From positions 1 to 34,789 of the forward strand of contig JAJYHM010000030.1 of the NCBI GenBank assembly GCA_021784755.1: a DNA stretch of 34,789 nucleotides, read 5' to 3'. This stretch comes from Pseudomonadota bacterium (GTDB taxonomy: Bacteria; Pseudomonadota; Gammaproteobacteria; Acidiferrobacterales; Acidiferrobacteraceae). Positions 7,546-16,596 of the stretch are shown here, piece by piece. The stretch's first letter is position 1. Each line of letters begins with the position of its first letter. The position numbers were made by a program, and so were the translations under genes. The notes beneath the pieces were generated by a model. That model searched no databases and was not told the DNA's origin. It was given only the letters and a program-made list of their open reading frames with translations.

Positions 7546-7760
7546 CAGGCCTGCTCAAACCAACCTAAACCGGTGCAAAATTGGCCTCCATACTTCATGG
7601 GGGCCGGACTCGCGTCGACCCATGGCATGATGCCAAAGCCTTCCTCCTTGGCCGACCGTATGGCAGGCATCGTCGGGCATACGGCCGGTCCGCAGCCTGA
7701 TGCGTGGAACTCCGCGGCCAAGGCCTGAGGCGTGTAGCCGCGATGATGCTCCGCGCCTTT
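7545..7760 (-). pseudogene. Possible gene remnant upstream of the DUF4258 pair
   Basis: An open stretch of 71 codons without start codon near its beginning runs from just after a TGA (7763-7761) to TGA 7547-7545. Its third codon positions are GC-rich, like genes in this window, and it reads YTPQALAAEFHASGCG followed by MPAIRSAKEEGFGIMPW, a protein-like composition. I cannot match it to a family. It ends exactly at the tandem 16-bp repeat and has the same strand as DUF4258. It may be the 3' remainder of a broken gene, or coincidence. Confidence 0.2.
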
Positions 7761-8018
7761 TCAGAGCTTCGGCTTGAGACAAGCCCAAGCGCCACCCTAT
7801 GGCGGTGTTGCTTGCAACGCAACCCCGGTGTTTTCCGGGGAAAAGGGGCTGAGGTCGCCGCTGCGAGAAAGGTCTCAGGCCTCTTCGTCGGATCCCGATG
7901 GCGGCCGGTGTTTTGATTGAGAGAAGGCGCGGGGACGGTTTTGGCCTCGATCACGGTGCATGGCGCGGCGAGTGACGCGAGACTGGGGCGGGCTTCCTTG
8001 CATTTCTTGGGCTGCTGC
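7761..8018. other. Non-coding stretch upstream of the PilT-like gene
   Basis: No convincing gene on either strand. One perfect hairpin is present: CCCCGG (7823-7828), loop TGTTTT, CCGGGG (7835-7840), without a proper T-tract in either direction. The element CCGGTGTTTT recurs near 7904. Together with the remnants at 7070-7760 this looks like a degraded accessory segment between housekeeping genes. Confidence 0.4.
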
Positions 8019-8024
8019 TACAAT
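8019..8024 (+). promoter_or_regulatory. Candidate -10 box for the PilT-like gene
   Basis: TACAAT at 8019-8024 ends 7 nt before the ATG at 8032, so transcription would begin at or next to the start codon. TTCCTT at 7995-8000 is a poor -35 at 18-nt spacing. If real, the message is nearly leaderless. Confidence 0.35.
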
Positions 8025-8031
8025 TGAGGGC

Positions 8032-9138
8032 ATGGAAAGCGCGAGCGCGGCCGTAACGAACGAACCGCTCGAGTGGTTGAGCGCGGTGTTGGCCGAGGCG
8101 GCCCGTTACGGGGCCTCGGATGTGCACCTGCGCGCGCGCAACCACCCGGTCCTTCGGGTGGATGGTGTATTGCGGGCCCTGGACGATAGGCCGCGGCTTA
8201 CCGTGGAGCGTGTCGCCGAGATCGGCGAGGCCATGATGGACGCCCGTCAGCGTACCCTGTTCGCGCGTGACCGTCAGGTCGATCTGTCGCGTGGATTCAA
8301 GGGAATAGGGCGAGTACGCGCCAACATATTCCTGCAGCGCGGGACTGTGGCCTTGGTGCTGCGCGTCATCCATAGCGTGGTGCCGCCGCTTGGGAGCCTG
8401 GGGTTGCCCGAGATGGTCGCCAAGTTGACGCAGGTCGAGCGGGGGCTCGTGCTCGTGACCGGTGCGAGCGGTTCGGGTAAGACGACGACGCTTGCGGCCC
8501 TGGTGAACGAGATCAATCTGACTCAGACCAAGCATGTCCTGACGATCGAAGATCCGATCGAGTTTCTGTTCGCCGAGCAGAAGTCCCTGATCACCCAGCG
8601 CGAGATCGGGGTGGATGCCGCCAACTTCCATGAGGCTATGCGCGCGGCGCTGCGCGAGGACCCGGACGTGATCCTATTGGGCGAGATGCGCGACATCGAG
8701 ACCATAGAGACGGCCCTGCAGGCGGCCGAGACCGGGCATCTCGTGGTGGCCACCGCCCATGCCCCGGCGGCGCCCGAGGCTGTGAATCGCCTCATCACCG
8801 CGTTTTCCGCCGAGGCGCAAGCGGGGATACGCGTCAAGGTCGCGCAGAATCTGAAGGCCGTTGTGACTCAACGCCTGTTACCACGGGCGGACGGGCAGGG
8901 GCGGGCGCTGGCGTGTGAGGTCTTGACGGTCTCGGCGCTGGCCCGCGAGCTCATTGCCGATCCCACCCGCATCAAGGACCTGCCGGAGCTCCTGAAGCGC
9001 GGGAGCGTCCACGACGGTATGCTCTCCTTCGACGCCTGCCTGCTTGCGCTCGTCAAGGCCAAGCGGATCGCACCGGCGGTCGCCTTGCAGTATGCATCCA
9101 GCCCCAACGATCTGCGCCTCAAGATCGAGGGTTTTTGA
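8032..9138 (+). CDS. PilT/PilU-type twitching-motility ATPase paralogue
   Basis: Hexameric AAA-like secretion ATPase of the PilT family, powering type IV pilus retraction or an accessory role. Order of motifs: N-terminal ASDVHLRARNHPVLRVDG, Walker A GASGSGKT (about residue 141), Asp box TIEDPIEFL, Walker B VILLGEMRD, His box TGHLVVATAHAP, then a C-terminal helical part. The His box is unusual: PilT has GTLHT and PilU TLHAN, here TAHAPAAPEA, although the His itself remains. The ATG at 8032 is preferred; an in-frame ATG at 7960 would add 24 residues lacking family similarity. GAGGG sits too close (1 nt) to be a normal ribosome site. No other pilus gene is nearby. Its 3' end overlaps the convergent gene by 20 nt. 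Confidence 0.88.
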   Translation: MESASAAVTNEPLEWLSAVLAEAARYGASDVHLRARNHPVLRVDGVLRALDDRPRLTVERVAEIGEAMMDARQRTLFARDRQVDLSRGFKGIGRVRANIFLQRGTVALVLRVIHSVVPPLGSLGLPEMVAKLTQVERGLVLVTGASGSGKTTTLAALVNEINLTQTKHVLTIEDPIEFLFAEQKSLITQREIGVDAANFHEAMRAALREDPDVILLGEMRDIETIETALQAAETGHLVVATAHAPAAPEAVNRLITAFSAEAQAGIRVKVAQNLKAVVTQRLLPRADGQGRALACEVLTVSALARELIADPTRIKDLPELLKRGSVHDGMLSFDACLLALVKAKRIAPAVALQYASSPNDLRLKIEGF

Positions 9139-9679
9139 GCGATTTGCGACGTTCCGTATAGGCCCGCAGGGCCGCCTCCTGCTCCTGAAAGGATTTGGAC
9201 TGAGGGCGGCCGTTAGAGTCTAGAGGGGGGGTCTCGGTCGCGTGTCCGGCACGCTCCCGCTCCTTGACGGCTACATAGTCGCGGATATCGACGTCCTGGT
9301 CCGTATAGCGGCCGCGGAAGCCGGTGGGGGGCGTGGTCCCTTTGCGTAGGGAGAGATCGAGGCGTAGGGTCTTGTTGTAGGTGGTGAGCCGCCGTTCGAG
9401 GGTCGCGAGGTCGGCCACCGCCAGGGCCAGATACAGGGCGCCGAACCCAGCCGGGGCTGGCCACGGCGCAAGGAGCGCCAGCACCACGAGCGTCAGGCTC
9501 GCGGCCAAGTAGGTCAGACCCCTGCGCCGTTCGTGAAGATAGAAGGCGTGGAGGCCGAGCGCAAAGCCGATCCAGAGACCGTAGGCGACCGCGGGTTTAC
9601 GCAGGCGCTTGGTCAGCTCGAGGTTGAGGGACTGGAGCCCGGCGCCGGAGAAATCCCATTGTTTCCAGGCGTTAGTCAT
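9119..9679 (-). CDS. Membrane protein with TM2-like domain
   Basis: 186 residues. Membrane segments at about 30-47, 55-71 and 75-92 are followed by a charged cytosolic tail of about 90 residues rich in Arg, Glu and Lys. The segment GFALGLHAFYLHERRRGLTYL resembles the TM2 domain signature (G..G.H.FYL....G..YL). No Shine-Dalgarno sequence precedes the ATG; on the minus strand TACAAT ends only 6 nt upstream, so the mRNA may be leaderless. The gene is convergent and overlapping with the PilT-like gene and divergent from the LysR gene. The specific role is unknown. Confidence 0.7.
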   Translation of the reverse strand: MTNAWKQWDFSGAGLQSLNLELTKRLRKPAVAYGLWIGFALGLHAFYLHERRRGLTYLAASLTLVVLALLAPWPAPAGFGALYLALAVADLATLERRLTTYNKTLRLDLSLRKGTTPPTGFRGRYTDQDVDIRDYVAVKERERAGHATETPPLDSNGRPQSKSFQEQEAALRAYTERRKSLKNPRS

Positions 9680-9689
9680 AAAATCATTG

Positions 9690-9695
9690 TATACT
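9690..9695 (+). promoter_or_regulatory. Candidate -10 box for the LysR operon
   Basis: TATACT at 9690-9695, 40 nt before the LysR start, overlaps the minus-strand TACAAT that would serve the divergent TM2-like gene. The two promoters would therefore compete or be co-regulated. LysR regulators commonly bind such divergent regions; the T-N11-A motif was not resolved convincingly. Confidence 0.35.
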
Positions 9696-9735
9696 ACTTG
9701 GCCTACGGGCGCGCGTCTGGGGGGTAGGAAGAGGC

Positions 9736-10668
9736 ATGGCTGACCGGCGACTACAAGTATTTCATACAGTGGCGAAGCTGTTGAGTTTTACGAAGGCCGC
9801 CGAGACTTTACACATGACGCAGCCGGCCGTGACCTTCCAGGTGCGGCAACTCGAGGAATTCTTCAACACCCGCCTGTTCGACCGAACCCACAACCGCATC
9901 AATCTCACGGCCGCGGGCGAGCGTGTCTTCGAATACGCCGATCGCATCATAACTCTCTACAACGAAATGAATATCCGCGTGCGAGACATCACGGGGGACG
10001 TGTCGGGGGTGCTCATCATAGGAGCCAGCACGACCATCGCCGAGTATGTGTTGCCCGCGCTTCTGGGGGAGTTCCAGGGGCGCCATCCGGACGTTCGTAT
10101 CCGGTTGAGCGTATCGAATTCCCTTGGCATCGTGCATATGGTGGAGAGTAACGCGGTCGACATCGGTATCGTCGAGTCGCCGATTGCGAACAAGACCCTG
10201 GCGGTCGAGGTCTGTTGGCAGGATCAGCTCGTCTTCATCTGTCGGCCCGACCATGCTATGGCGCGGTTGGCCCGGGTGCCGGTACGCGGGCTTCTGGACC
10301 TCCCGTTCCTGGCCCGCGAGGAGGGTTCGGGGACCCGCGAGGTGATCAGCGATTATCTCGCACAAAACGGGCTGCAATGGCACGATCTGAATCTAAGCAT
10401 GGAATTCGGCAGCCCCGAGTCGGTCAAGAGCTCCGTGGAGGCCGGATTGGGTGTGTCGATCGTCTCTCGGGCCACAGTCGCCAAGGAGCTGCGGCTGGGC
10501 ACGCTGGTGGCGTTGCCCCTGGATCCGCCTATCGACCGCCCGTTCTCCTTCGTGTACCAGCGCCAGAAGTTCCGCCTGCGGGCGGTGGAGGAGTTCATGC
10601 GGTTCGCGCATACGCATTGCGAGCAGCAAACCCGTACCGAACCGCCCGCCAAGGCTCACGTGTTGTGA
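9736..10668 (+). CDS. LysR-type transcriptional regulator (CysL/YeiE-like group)
   Basis: 310 residues. N-terminal winged helix-turn-helix (residues 4-63: LQVFHTVAKLLSFTKAAETL, TQPAVTFQVRQLEEFFNTRLFDR), then a two-lobed effector domain from about residue 90 (GVLIIGASTTIAEYVLPALL; GLGVSIVSRATV near 246). The HTH and the IGASTTIAEY phrase resemble the CysL/YeiE/CbbR-like branch. AGGAAGAGG upstream at 9726-9734 supports the ATG. Its stop overlaps the next start (GTGA), making it the first gene of a three-gene operon with an amidotransferase-like protein and a small protein, whose function may hint at its effector. The regulon is not deducible. Confidence 0.88.
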   Translation: MADRRLQVFHTVAKLLSFTKAAETLHMTQPAVTFQVRQLEEFFNTRLFDRTHNRINLTAAGERVFEYADRIITLYNEMNIRVRDITGDVSGVLIIGASTTIAEYVLPALLGEFQGRHPDVRIRLSVSNSLGIVHMVESNAVDIGIVESPIANKTLAVEVCWQDQLVFICRPDHAMARLARVPVRGLLDLPFLAREEGSGTREVISDYLAQNGLQWHDLNLSMEFGSPESVKSSVEAGLGVSIVSRATVAKELRLGTLVALPLDPPIDRPFSFVYQRQKFRLRAVEEFMRFAHTHCEQQTRTEPPAKAHVL

Positions 10669-11405
10669 AACAGTTCGCGGTCATTCAGCATACCTATTCC
10701 GAATTTCTCGGGCTGATCGAGAACCAACTCGAGAAGCGTGACATCGGCTTCGTCTATTTCCGGCCCTTTGTCGGTCAGGATTTGCCGGGCAGCGCTGGTC
10801 AGTTCGATGCGTTGTTCGTGCTCGGCGGCCAAGATCCCCCGAGCGATCATGAGAAAAATCCCTGGCATGACGACGAATTGCGGCTGATTGGTCTGTTCCG
10901 CGAGGCCCGCCGGCCCATGGTGGGCTTGGGTTACGGTGCCCTGCTCTTGGCTGAGTACGAGGGCGGAAGCCTGAGCCCCGAACCCTTTCATGACGCCTAC
11001 TGGACGACCGCGCACAAGACCCCCGCCGGGGTGGGCGATGCCTTGGCCGAGGCCGTCGATGGCCGGCCTGTGCTGGTCATGGCCAACGGCCGCGCGGCCC
11101 TGCCCGGGGGCGTGGCGCCTATTGTCGTAGATGATGACGGCCGCTGGATCGCCATACGCCCCGACCCCATGGCCTACGGGCTCTTGTTTCGCCCGGAACT
11201 GAAGCCCGGCATGATCGAAGACATGATCATGGAGGCCAAGCGCAAGACGCCCGCGGATATCGGTGATCTCCTGGCCGGGGCGCGGCAGCATTGGGGGGAT
11301 ATGCAGCGCACGACCGATCAGGTGATCGTAGCCCTCGTGAAGGAGCTCGATCTGATGGTAGAGCGACGCAAGATGCCGGTCTTCCGATTGAGTATCAGCG
11401 AATAA
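10665..11405 (+). CDS. Class I glutamine-amidotransferase-like protein lacking catalytic Cys and His
   Basis: 246 residues with the GATase1 (flavodoxin-like) layout: FAVIQHTYSEFLG start, FDALFVLGGQDPPSDHEKNPW, then the nucleophile-elbow region PMVGLGYGALLLAEYEGGSL and the end motif YGLLFRPE. In active amidotransferases these read G(I/V)CxGxQ and GVQFHPE. Here Cys is replaced by Gly (GLGYG) and His by Arg (FRPE); only the following Glu remains. So no glutaminase activity is expected and a ligand-binding or regulatory role is more likely. A C-terminal helical extension of about 50 residues follows. The GTG start overlaps the LysR stop (GTGA). A longer upstream frame runs through the LysR gene in another phase and is not credible. 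Confidence 0.75.
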   Translation: MKQFAVIQHTYSEFLGLIENQLEKRDIGFVYFRPFVGQDLPGSAGQFDALFVLGGQDPPSDHEKNPWHDDELRLIGLFREARRPMVGLGYGALLLAEYEGGSLSPEPFHDAYWTTAHKTPAGVGDALAEAVDGRPVLVMANGRAALPGGVAPIVVDDDGRWIAIRPDPMAYGLLFRPELKPGMIEDMIMEAKRKTPADIGDLLAGARQHWGDMQRTTDQVIVALVKELDLMVERRKMPVFRLSISE

Positions 11406-11407
11406 CG

Positions 11408-11758
11408 ATGAATCGCCACGAGAAGCGATTGTTGGCGGTGGTGCGCGAGCTGTCAGAGGACGGTCAGGAGCAGGTGCTGGCCTTCGCCGAGTTTCTGCAC
11501 CTGCGGCAGGGGCGCGTCGAGCCTCTGGTCCCAACCGAGCCCGTGGTCATTGCGCGTCCCGAGGGGGAGAGCGTGGTGCGCGCCATCAAGCGTCTGGCGG
11601 CGAGCTATCCCATGCTCGATCGCGGCAAGATGTTGAACGAGACCTCGACCTTGATGGCGCAGTGCGTCATCGGGGGCCGACCGACCGAAGAGGTGATCGA
11701 CGACCTGGAGGCGCTCTTTCGGACCCACTTCGAGGCGCTCAGGTCCGCCAAGACTTAA
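11408..11758 (+). CDS. Small unknown protein in the LysR operon
   Basis: 116 residues starting MNRHEKRLLAVVRELSEDGQEQVLAFAEFLHLRQG. This N-terminal helix pair resembles the short segment found in DUF2281-type proteins and some antitoxin-like proteins (L.EL.EE....V..F.EFL), but the resemblance is short. The middle is Pro/Glu/Val-rich and the C-terminal part helical (AIKRLAASYPMLDRGKML). The ATG at 11408 is two bases after the stop of the amidotransferase-like gene, so expression is coupled. An earlier in-frame ATG at 11291 lies deep inside the previous gene. Confidence 0.7.
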   Translation: MNRHEKRLLAVVRELSEDGQEQVLAFAEFLHLRQGRVEPLVPTEPVVIARPEGESVVRAIKRLAASYPMLDRGKMLNETSTLMAQCVIGGRPTEEVIDDLEALFRTHFEALRSAKT

Positions 11759-11776
11759 GTCGGAGGCCGTGCCTCT

Positions 11777-11784
11777 GGTACACT
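11777..11784 (+). promoter_or_regulatory. Candidate extended -10 for the trpF operon
   Basis: The sequence TG-G-TACACT, with -10 hexamer TACACT at 11779-11784, lies 10 nt upstream of the trpF ATG. Expected initiation near 11791 would leave a leader of about four bases, matching the absence of any Shine-Dalgarno sequence before trpF. Confidence 0.4.
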
Positions 11785-11794
11785 CCATCGCCCT

Positions 11795-12415
11795 ATGCCG
11801 ACGCGCGTAAAGATTTGCGGGATCACGAGCCCTGCGGACGCCCAGGCGGCGGCCGCGGCCGGCGCCGACGCCATCGGGCTCGTGTTCTATGCCCCGAGTC
11901 CGCGAGCAGTCGACATCGACACGGCGCGCGCTATTGTCGCTGCCCTGCCGCCGTTCGTGACGCGGGTCGGGCTCTTCGTAGATGCCGCGCCCGAGGAGAT
12001 CGAACGGGTCTTGTTGAATGTCGCCCTGGATGTTCTACAGTTTCACGGTCGCGAGACGCCCGAAGACTGCGGACGTTATGGGCGGCCCTACCTGAAGGCG
12101 ATCGCCATGGGCGAGGGCGTGGATCTGCATGCGGCGGAAGTCCGTTACGCGGCGGCGCAGGGGCTTTTGGTGGATACCTACCAGAAGGGGCGTCCCGGTG
12201 GCACCGGGCGGGTCTTCGATTGGGGGCTCGTGCCTACGGGGCTTGCCAAGCCCATCATTCTGGCGGGGGGCTTGACCCCTGAAAACGTCGGGGAGGCCAT
12301 CGCCCGGGTCGGGCCCTATGCTGTGGATGTGAGCGGCGGCGTCGAGAGCGCCCCCGGAATTAAAGACGAGCGGCGCCTGCGGGCGTTTTGTCGCCGCGCG
12401 AGAGGAGAGTCATGA
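11795..12415 (+). CDS. trpF: Phosphoribosylanthranilate isomerase
   Basis: Third step after anthranilate in tryptophan synthesis: converts N-(5-phosphoribosyl)anthranilate to the carboxyphenylamino-deoxyribulose phosphate. TIM barrel with the family signature VKICGIT (catalytic Cys at residue 8), [19 protein letters not shown], the catalytic Asp in [14 protein letters not shown] and the phosphate-binding end [10 protein letters not shown] and DVSGGVE. 206 residues is the usual length. There is no Shine-Dalgarno motif upstream; the start is fixed by the [10 protein letters not shown] pattern. Its stop overlaps the trpB start (ATGA). The order trpF-trpB-trpA-accD is typical of proteobacteria. 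Confidence 0.96.
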   Translation: MPTRVKICGITSPADAQAAAAAGADAIGLVFYAPSPRAVDIDTARAIVAALPPFVTRVGLFVDAAPEEIERVLLNVALDVLQFHGRETPEDCGRYGRPYLKAIAMGEGVDLHAAEVRYAAAQGLLVDTYQKGRPGGTGRVFDWGLVPTGLAKPIILAGGLTPENVGEAIARVGPYAVDVSGGVESAPGIKDERRLRAFCRRARGES

Positions 12416-13620
12416 GTTACGAGCAGCCGGATGCACGCGGCCATTTTGGGCCCTATGGGGGGCGATTCGTCGCCGAGACCCTGATGGGGCCGCTTGCCGA
12501 CCTGGAGCGCGCTTACGCACAGGCGCGTATCGATCCGGTCTTTCAGGCGGAGCTCGCCGCGGATTTCCGGGATTACGTGGGCCGGCCCTCGCCGCTCTAT
12601 CTGGCCGAGCGGCTCACGGCCGATGCGGGCGGGGCGCGTATCTATTTGAAGCGCGAGGATTTGAATCACACGGGCGCCCACAAGGTCAATAATACGATCG
12701 GTCAGGCGCTGCTCGCCAAGCGCATGGGCAAGAAGCGTCTGATCGCCGAGACCGGGGCTGGCCAGCACGGTGTGGCGACCGCCACTGTGGCCGCGCGGCT
12801 GGGGCTCTCTTGTGTGGTCTACATGGGCGCCGAGGATATCGCCCGCCAAGCCCCCAATGTCCGGCGCATGCGCCTTCTGGGGGCCGAAGTGGTGAGCGTA
12901 ACCCTGGGCTCGCGGACCTTGAAGGACGCCATGAATGAGGCCATGCGTGACTGGGCGACGACGGTCGATGAGACATTCTATGTGATCGGGACTGTGAGTG
13001 GCCCCCACCCTTATCCGGCCATGGTGCGCGACTTTCAGGCGGTGATAGGCGAGGAGGCGCGACGGCAGTTTCTGGAGCGCGAGGGGCGCCTGCCCGAGGC
13101 TCTGGTGGCGTGCGTGGGCGGTGGCTCCAATGCCATGGGCCTCTTTTATGCGTTTCTCGAGGATACCGGGGTCGACCTCTATGGGGTCGAGGCCGCCGGC
13201 AAGGGCTTGGCGTCGGGCCTGCACGCAGCCCCCTTGACGGCCGCAAGCGGGCGCGGGGTCTTGCACGGGGCGCGCAGCTATCTCATGTTCAACGAGGACG
13301 GGCAGATCCGCGACACCCACTCGATCTCGGCGGGGCTCGACTATCCGGGCGTGGGTCCGGAGCACGCTTGGCTTAAGGACATCGGGCGTGCGCAGTATGT
13401 GGCCGTCGACGACGAGGCGGCGCTTGCGGCCTTCCATAGGCTCACCCGCCTTGAGGGGATACTCCCGGCCCTCGAATCGAGTCATGCGCTTGCCTATGCC
13501 CATGACCTGGCCGCGCGACTCGGACGCGACGCCGCCATCATCGTGAATCTCTCGGGTCGCGGGGACAAAGACGTCGAGAGCGTTGCGGCCTACGAGGAGG
13601 CGAAGACGTGTCGCGCATAA
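12412..13620 (+). CDS. trpB: Tryptophan synthase beta chain
   Basis: PLP enzyme joining indole and L-serine to give tryptophan, working as an alpha2beta2 complex with TrpA. Seen: N-terminal [14 protein letters not shown], the PLP lysine in HTGAHKVNN (about residue 91), the catalytic Glu in [10 protein letters not shown], phosphate loop GGGSNAMG and C-terminal SGRGDKD. 402 residues is standard. ATG 12412 has GAGGAG about 5 nt upstream and overlaps the trpF stop; an in-frame GTG at 12388 lies inside trpF and is not preferred. It overlaps trpA by 13 nt. Confidence 0.97.
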   Translation: MSYEQPDARGHFGPYGGRFVAETLMGPLADLERAYAQARIDPVFQAELAADFRDYVGRPSPLYLAERLTADAGGARIYLKREDLNHTGAHKVNNTIGQALLAKRMGKKRLIAETGAGQHGVATATVAARLGLSCVVYMGAEDIARQAPNVRRMRLLGAEVVSVTLGSRTLKDAMNEAMRDWATTVDETFYVIGTVSGPHPYPAMVRDFQAVIGEEARRQFLEREGRLPEALVACVGGGSNAMGLFYAFLEDTGVDLYGVEAAGKGLASGLHAAPLTAASGRGVLHGARSYLMFNEDGQIRDTHSISAGLDYPGVGPEHAWLKDIGRAQYVAVDDEAALAAFHRLTRLEGILPALESSHALAYAHDLAARLGRDAAIIVNLSGRGDKDVESVAAYEEAKTCRA

Positions 13621-14426
13621 AGGGCGTGTTCGCCACCCTGAAGGGCCGACGCGCGGCGTTGATCCCGTTCATTGCCGGCGGGGATCCGGGGCTTTCGGCG
13701 ACCGTGCCCGTCATGCATGGGCTTGTGCGCGCAGGCGCCGACCTGATCGAAGTCGGCATGCCGTTTTCTGATCCCATGGCCGATGGGCCGACCATCCAGA
13801 TGGCCCACCAGCGAGCGCTCGGCGCCGGGGCTACGACCCGCGCAGTCATAGACCAAGTGGCGGCCTTTCGGCGCGATGATGGCCGCACGCCAGTCGTTCT
13901 CATGGGCTATGTGAATCCCGTCGAGACTATGGGCTACGAGGTCTTTGCCAAGGCCTGCCAAGCGGCTGGAGTCGATGGCGTGATCCTTGTGGACATGCCC
14001 CCGGAGGAGGCCGCCGAATGGCGCGATTGCGCTTCCCGCGCCGGCATCGACACGATCTTCCTTTTGTCTCCGACGACGCCGGCCGAGCGGCTGGCGGCTA
14101 TCGGCGCGGCCTCCACGGGCTTTCTTTACTATGTCGCCTTGAAGGGTGTCACCGGGGCGCGCCATTTGGACGTGGCGGATGTGGCCGCGCGCCTTGCCGT
14201 GGTCCGCGCCGCGTCCGCGCTGCCTGTGGGGGTGGGGTTCGGTATCCGCGATCCGCGCTCGGCGGCCGAGGTGGGCCGCTTCGCCGACGCTGTCATCGTG
14301 GGCAGCGCGATCGTCGAACGGATGGCGGCCAAAAAGCCAATCGATGAGGTGTTGGCCGACGTCGAAGGCTTTGTGCGCGATCTGCGCGCGGCCTTGCCGG
14401 AGCGCGTATCGGGGATGTCGTCATGA
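13608..14426 (+). CDS. trpA: Tryptophan synthase alpha chain
   Basis: Cleaves indole-3-glycerol phosphate to indole and glyceraldehyde 3-phosphate and channels indole to TrpB. TIM barrel with both catalytic acids in [19 protein letters not shown] (the Glu of IEVG and the Asp of DPMADG), VLMGYVNP, and phosphate-binding GVGFGIRDP and VIVGSAIV. 272 residues is typical. The start is GTG 13608 with GAGGAGG at 13594-13600, seven bases away. It overlaps trpB upstream (13 nt) and accD downstream (ATGA). Confidence 0.97.
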   Translation: MSRIKGVFATLKGRRAALIPFIAGGDPGLSATVPVMHGLVRAGADLIEVGMPFSDPMADGPTIQMAHQRALGAGATTRAVIDQVAAFRRDDGRTPVVLMGYVNPVETMGYEVFAKACQAAGVDGVILVDMPPEEAAEWRDCASRAGIDTIFLLSPTTPAERLAAIGAASTGFLYYVALKGVTGARHLDVADVAARLAVVRAASALPVGVGFGIRDPRSAAEVGRFADAVIVGSAIVERMAAKKPIDEVLADVEGFVRDLRAALPERVSGMSS

Positions 14427-15316
14427 GCTGGTTCGACAAGCTCCTGCCGCCCAAGATCAAGAGTCGAGGGGTGGTGAAAAAGGCGGTCCCCGAAGGCCTG
14501 TGGAGCAAATGTCCAGCCTGCGCCAGTGTTTTGTACCATGCCGAGATCGAGAAGAACGCGGGTGTGTGCCCGCGTTGCGACCACCACATGCGTATCTCCG
14601 CCCGCAAGAGACTGGCGGCCTTCCTGGATGCCGGCGACCGTGCGGAGATCGGCGCGGGTCTGGCGCCGATGGATTTCCTGAAATTCAAAGATGGTAAGCG
14701 TTACAAGGATCGCGTGGCCGACGCGACCAAGACCACTGGCGAATCGGACGCGCTCGTCGTCCTGCAGGGGCGTCTGCAGGGCTTGCCTTTGGTCGCTGCG
14801 GCCTTTGAGTTCGCTTTCATGGGTGGCTCGATGGGGTCTGTGGTGGGCGAGCGCTTCGTGCGCGGCGTGGACGTGTGCTTGGCCGAGCGGTTGCCGTTTG
14901 TGTGTTTCGCGGCCAGCGGCGGGGCGCGCATGCAGGAGGGCCTCACCTCACTTATGCAAATGGCCAAGACCAGCGCCGCGCTCACGCACTTGGCCGACGC
15001 CCGCCTGCCATTCATTTCGGTGCTCACCGATCCCACGATGGGTGGGGTGTCGGCGAGTTTTGCGATGCTTGGGGACGTCATTATAGGCGAACCCAAGGCC
15101 TTGATCGGCTTCGCGGGTCCGCGTGTGATCGAACAAACCGTGCGCGAAACCTTGCCCGAAGGTTTCCAACGTTCCGAATTCCTGCTCGAGCACGGAGCGA
15201 TCGACATGATCGTGCACCGCCACAAGCTGCGTGAGACGATTGCGCGTCTCTTGTCGACTCTGTCGAACCGGCCGCTCGTCGCCAACACTGTCAGCGCGCT
15301 GCACAAAGACCTCTGA
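14423..15316 (+). CDS. accD: Acetyl-CoA carboxylase carboxyltransferase subunit beta
   Basis: Beta subunit of the carboxyltransferase that moves CO2 from biotin to acetyl-CoA, first step of fatty-acid synthesis; pairs with AccA. An N-terminal four-Cys zinc ribbon is present at C30, C33, C49 and C52 (CPAC...CPRC), followed by a crotonase-like domain with SGGARMQEG (oxyanion and CoA region) and [12 protein letters not shown]. 297 residues is normal. ATG overlaps the trpA stop. Its TGA overlaps a CTG codon that appears to start folC, keeping the coupled arrangement known for accD-folC. Confidence 0.97.
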   Translation: MSWFDKLLPPKIKSRGVVKKAVPEGLWSKCPACASVLYHAEIEKNAGVCPRCDHHMRISARKRLAAFLDAGDRAEIGAGLAPMDFLKFKDGKRYKDRVADATKTTGESDALVVLQGRLQGLPLVAAAFEFAFMGGSMGSVVGERFVRGVDVCLAERLPFVCFAASGGARMQEGLTSLMQMAKTSAALTHLADARLPFISVLTDPTMGGVSASFAMLGDVIIGEPKALIGFAGPRVIEQTVRETLPEGFQRSEFLLEHGAIDMIVHRHKLRETIARLLSTLSNRPLVANTVSALHKDL

Positions 15317-16596
15317 ACCACCGAACTCTCCAAGAATGGCTCGTCTATATCGACGGCCTCCACACGCGCCGTATCGAGCTCGGACTGGATCGAGTGCGTG
15401 GGGTCTACGAGCGCATGCCGCAGCTGTCGTGCCCGGTCATCACAATCGGCGGTACCAATGGCAAGGGCTCAACTGCCGCCATGCTGGAATCGATCTATCG
15501 CGTCGCCGGTTACCGCACGGGTGCCTATTTCTCCCCACATCTCGTGCGCTACAACGAGCGGGTGCAGTTGAATGGCGAGGAGGCGACGGACGATGCCTTA
15601 TGTGCGGCCTTCGCCGAGGTCGAGGAGGCTCGCGGGGATGTGCCTCTGACCTATTTCGAGTTCGGGACGCTGGTGGCGTTTTTGCTGTTTTCGCGAGCGC
15701 ACGTCGATGTGGCCATTCTTGAGGTGGGCCTTGGCGGACGGCTCGATGTAGTCAACATCGTCGACGCGGATGTGTCGGTGGTGGTGTCGGTGGGCACGGA
15801 CCACAAGGATCTGCTCGGGCCTGACCGTGAGACGATAGGGCGTGAGAAGGCCGGCATCTTCCGCGCCGGCCGCCCCGCGATCATCGGTTTCGATGTCTCG
15901 GAATCGGTGGTGCAGGAGGCGCGTCGCTTGGGGGCGCAGGCGCGCATCGGGGGCCGGGATTTCCGCTATGAGGATTCCGGGTCCGGTTTGCGTTTCACGG
16001 GCGTCCGCGGCACCTTGGATCTGCCTTATCCGCCGCTACGGGGGGGCTATCAGCTGGCCAATGCATCGTGCGCGCTGGCGGCGGCCGAGGCCCTGCCGGC
16101 CTTGGCGCTCACAGCGCGGGATCTGCGCGAAGGTCTGCAGGCTGTGCGGCTCGCCGGTCGGTTCCAGACCTTGCCCGGCACCGGGGCGCGTGTTGTGCTG
16201 GATGTTGCCCATAATAGGGAGGCGGCGCAGGCGCTGGCGCGGACTTTGGGTGAGCAAGGCGTATCCGGGCGTACGCTTGCGGTCGTGGGTATGCTGAGGG
16301 ACAAGCCCGTGGCTGAGGTCTTCGAGGTCCTGCGCGGATCGATCGACGCATGGTTTCTGGCGTCGCTGGACGATGCGCGCGGTGCCGACGCAGCGTTTCT
16401 GGATGACGCCTTGCAAAGTGTCGGGGTGGTCGCCGAGGGACTCTATGACGATCCGGTGAGCGCCTACGAGGCGGCGCTGGAGTGTGCCGGACCCGACGAC
16501 CGGGTGGTTGTCTTTGGGTCCTTCAAGACGGTCGGTGCTATACTCGCATCAAGAGACGATCGGAGAGGGGGCGGTGGAGGGGGACGGGTCGTTTGA
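15313..16596 (+). CDS. folC: Bifunctional folylpolyglutamate/dihydrofolate synthase, probable CTG start
   Basis: Adds L-glutamate to dihydropteroate and folates using ATP (Mur-ligase fold). Seen: P-loop [16 protein letters not shown], omega-loop region [43 protein letters not shown] metal site GTDHKDLLG, and the C-terminal domain with [12 protein letters not shown]. The first standard in-frame start is GTG 15394, giving only 400 residues and cutting off the conserved helix [20 protein letters not shown] and GLDRV, which is plainly encoded upstream in the same frame. The only position giving a normal FolC length (427 residues) is CTG 15313, overlapping the accD stop as CTGA. No ATG, GTG or TTG is in frame in between. 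Confidence 0.93.
   Translation: MNHRTLQEWLVYIDGLHTRRIELGLDRVRGVYERMPQLSCPVITIGGTNGKGSTAAMLESIYRVAGYRTGAYFSPHLVRYNERVQLNGEEATDDALCAAFAEVEEARGDVPLTYFEFGTLVAFLLFSRAHVDVAILEVGLGGRLDVVNIVDADVSVVVSVGTDHKDLLGPDRETIGREKAGIFRAGRPAIIGFDVSESVVQEARRLGAQARIGGRDFRYEDSGSGLRFTGVRGTLDLPYPPLRGGYQLANASCALAAAEALPALALTARDLREGLQAVRLAGRFQTLPGTGARVVLDVAHNREAAQALARTLGEQGVSGRTLAVVGMLRDKPVAEVFEVLRGSIDAWFLASLDDARGADAAFLDDALQSVGVVAEGLYDDPVSAYEAALECAGPDDRVVVFGSFKTVGAILASRDDRRGGGGGGRVV
16537..16544 (+). promoter_or_regulatory. Possible internal promoter at the folC 3' end
   Basis: TGC-TATACT-like sequence (TG at about 16536 and TATACT at 16539-16544) gives a good extended -10 inside folC, 30 nt before the start of the SPOR-protein gene. 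A TTGGGT at 16514 is a weak -35 at 19 nt. It may add expression for the SPOR-cvpA genes. Confidence 0.3.

Noticed and set aside
12316-13503. 395-codon minus-strand frame opposite trpB
   Set aside because: Long antisense frames are expected in GC-rich genes; trpB is unambiguous.
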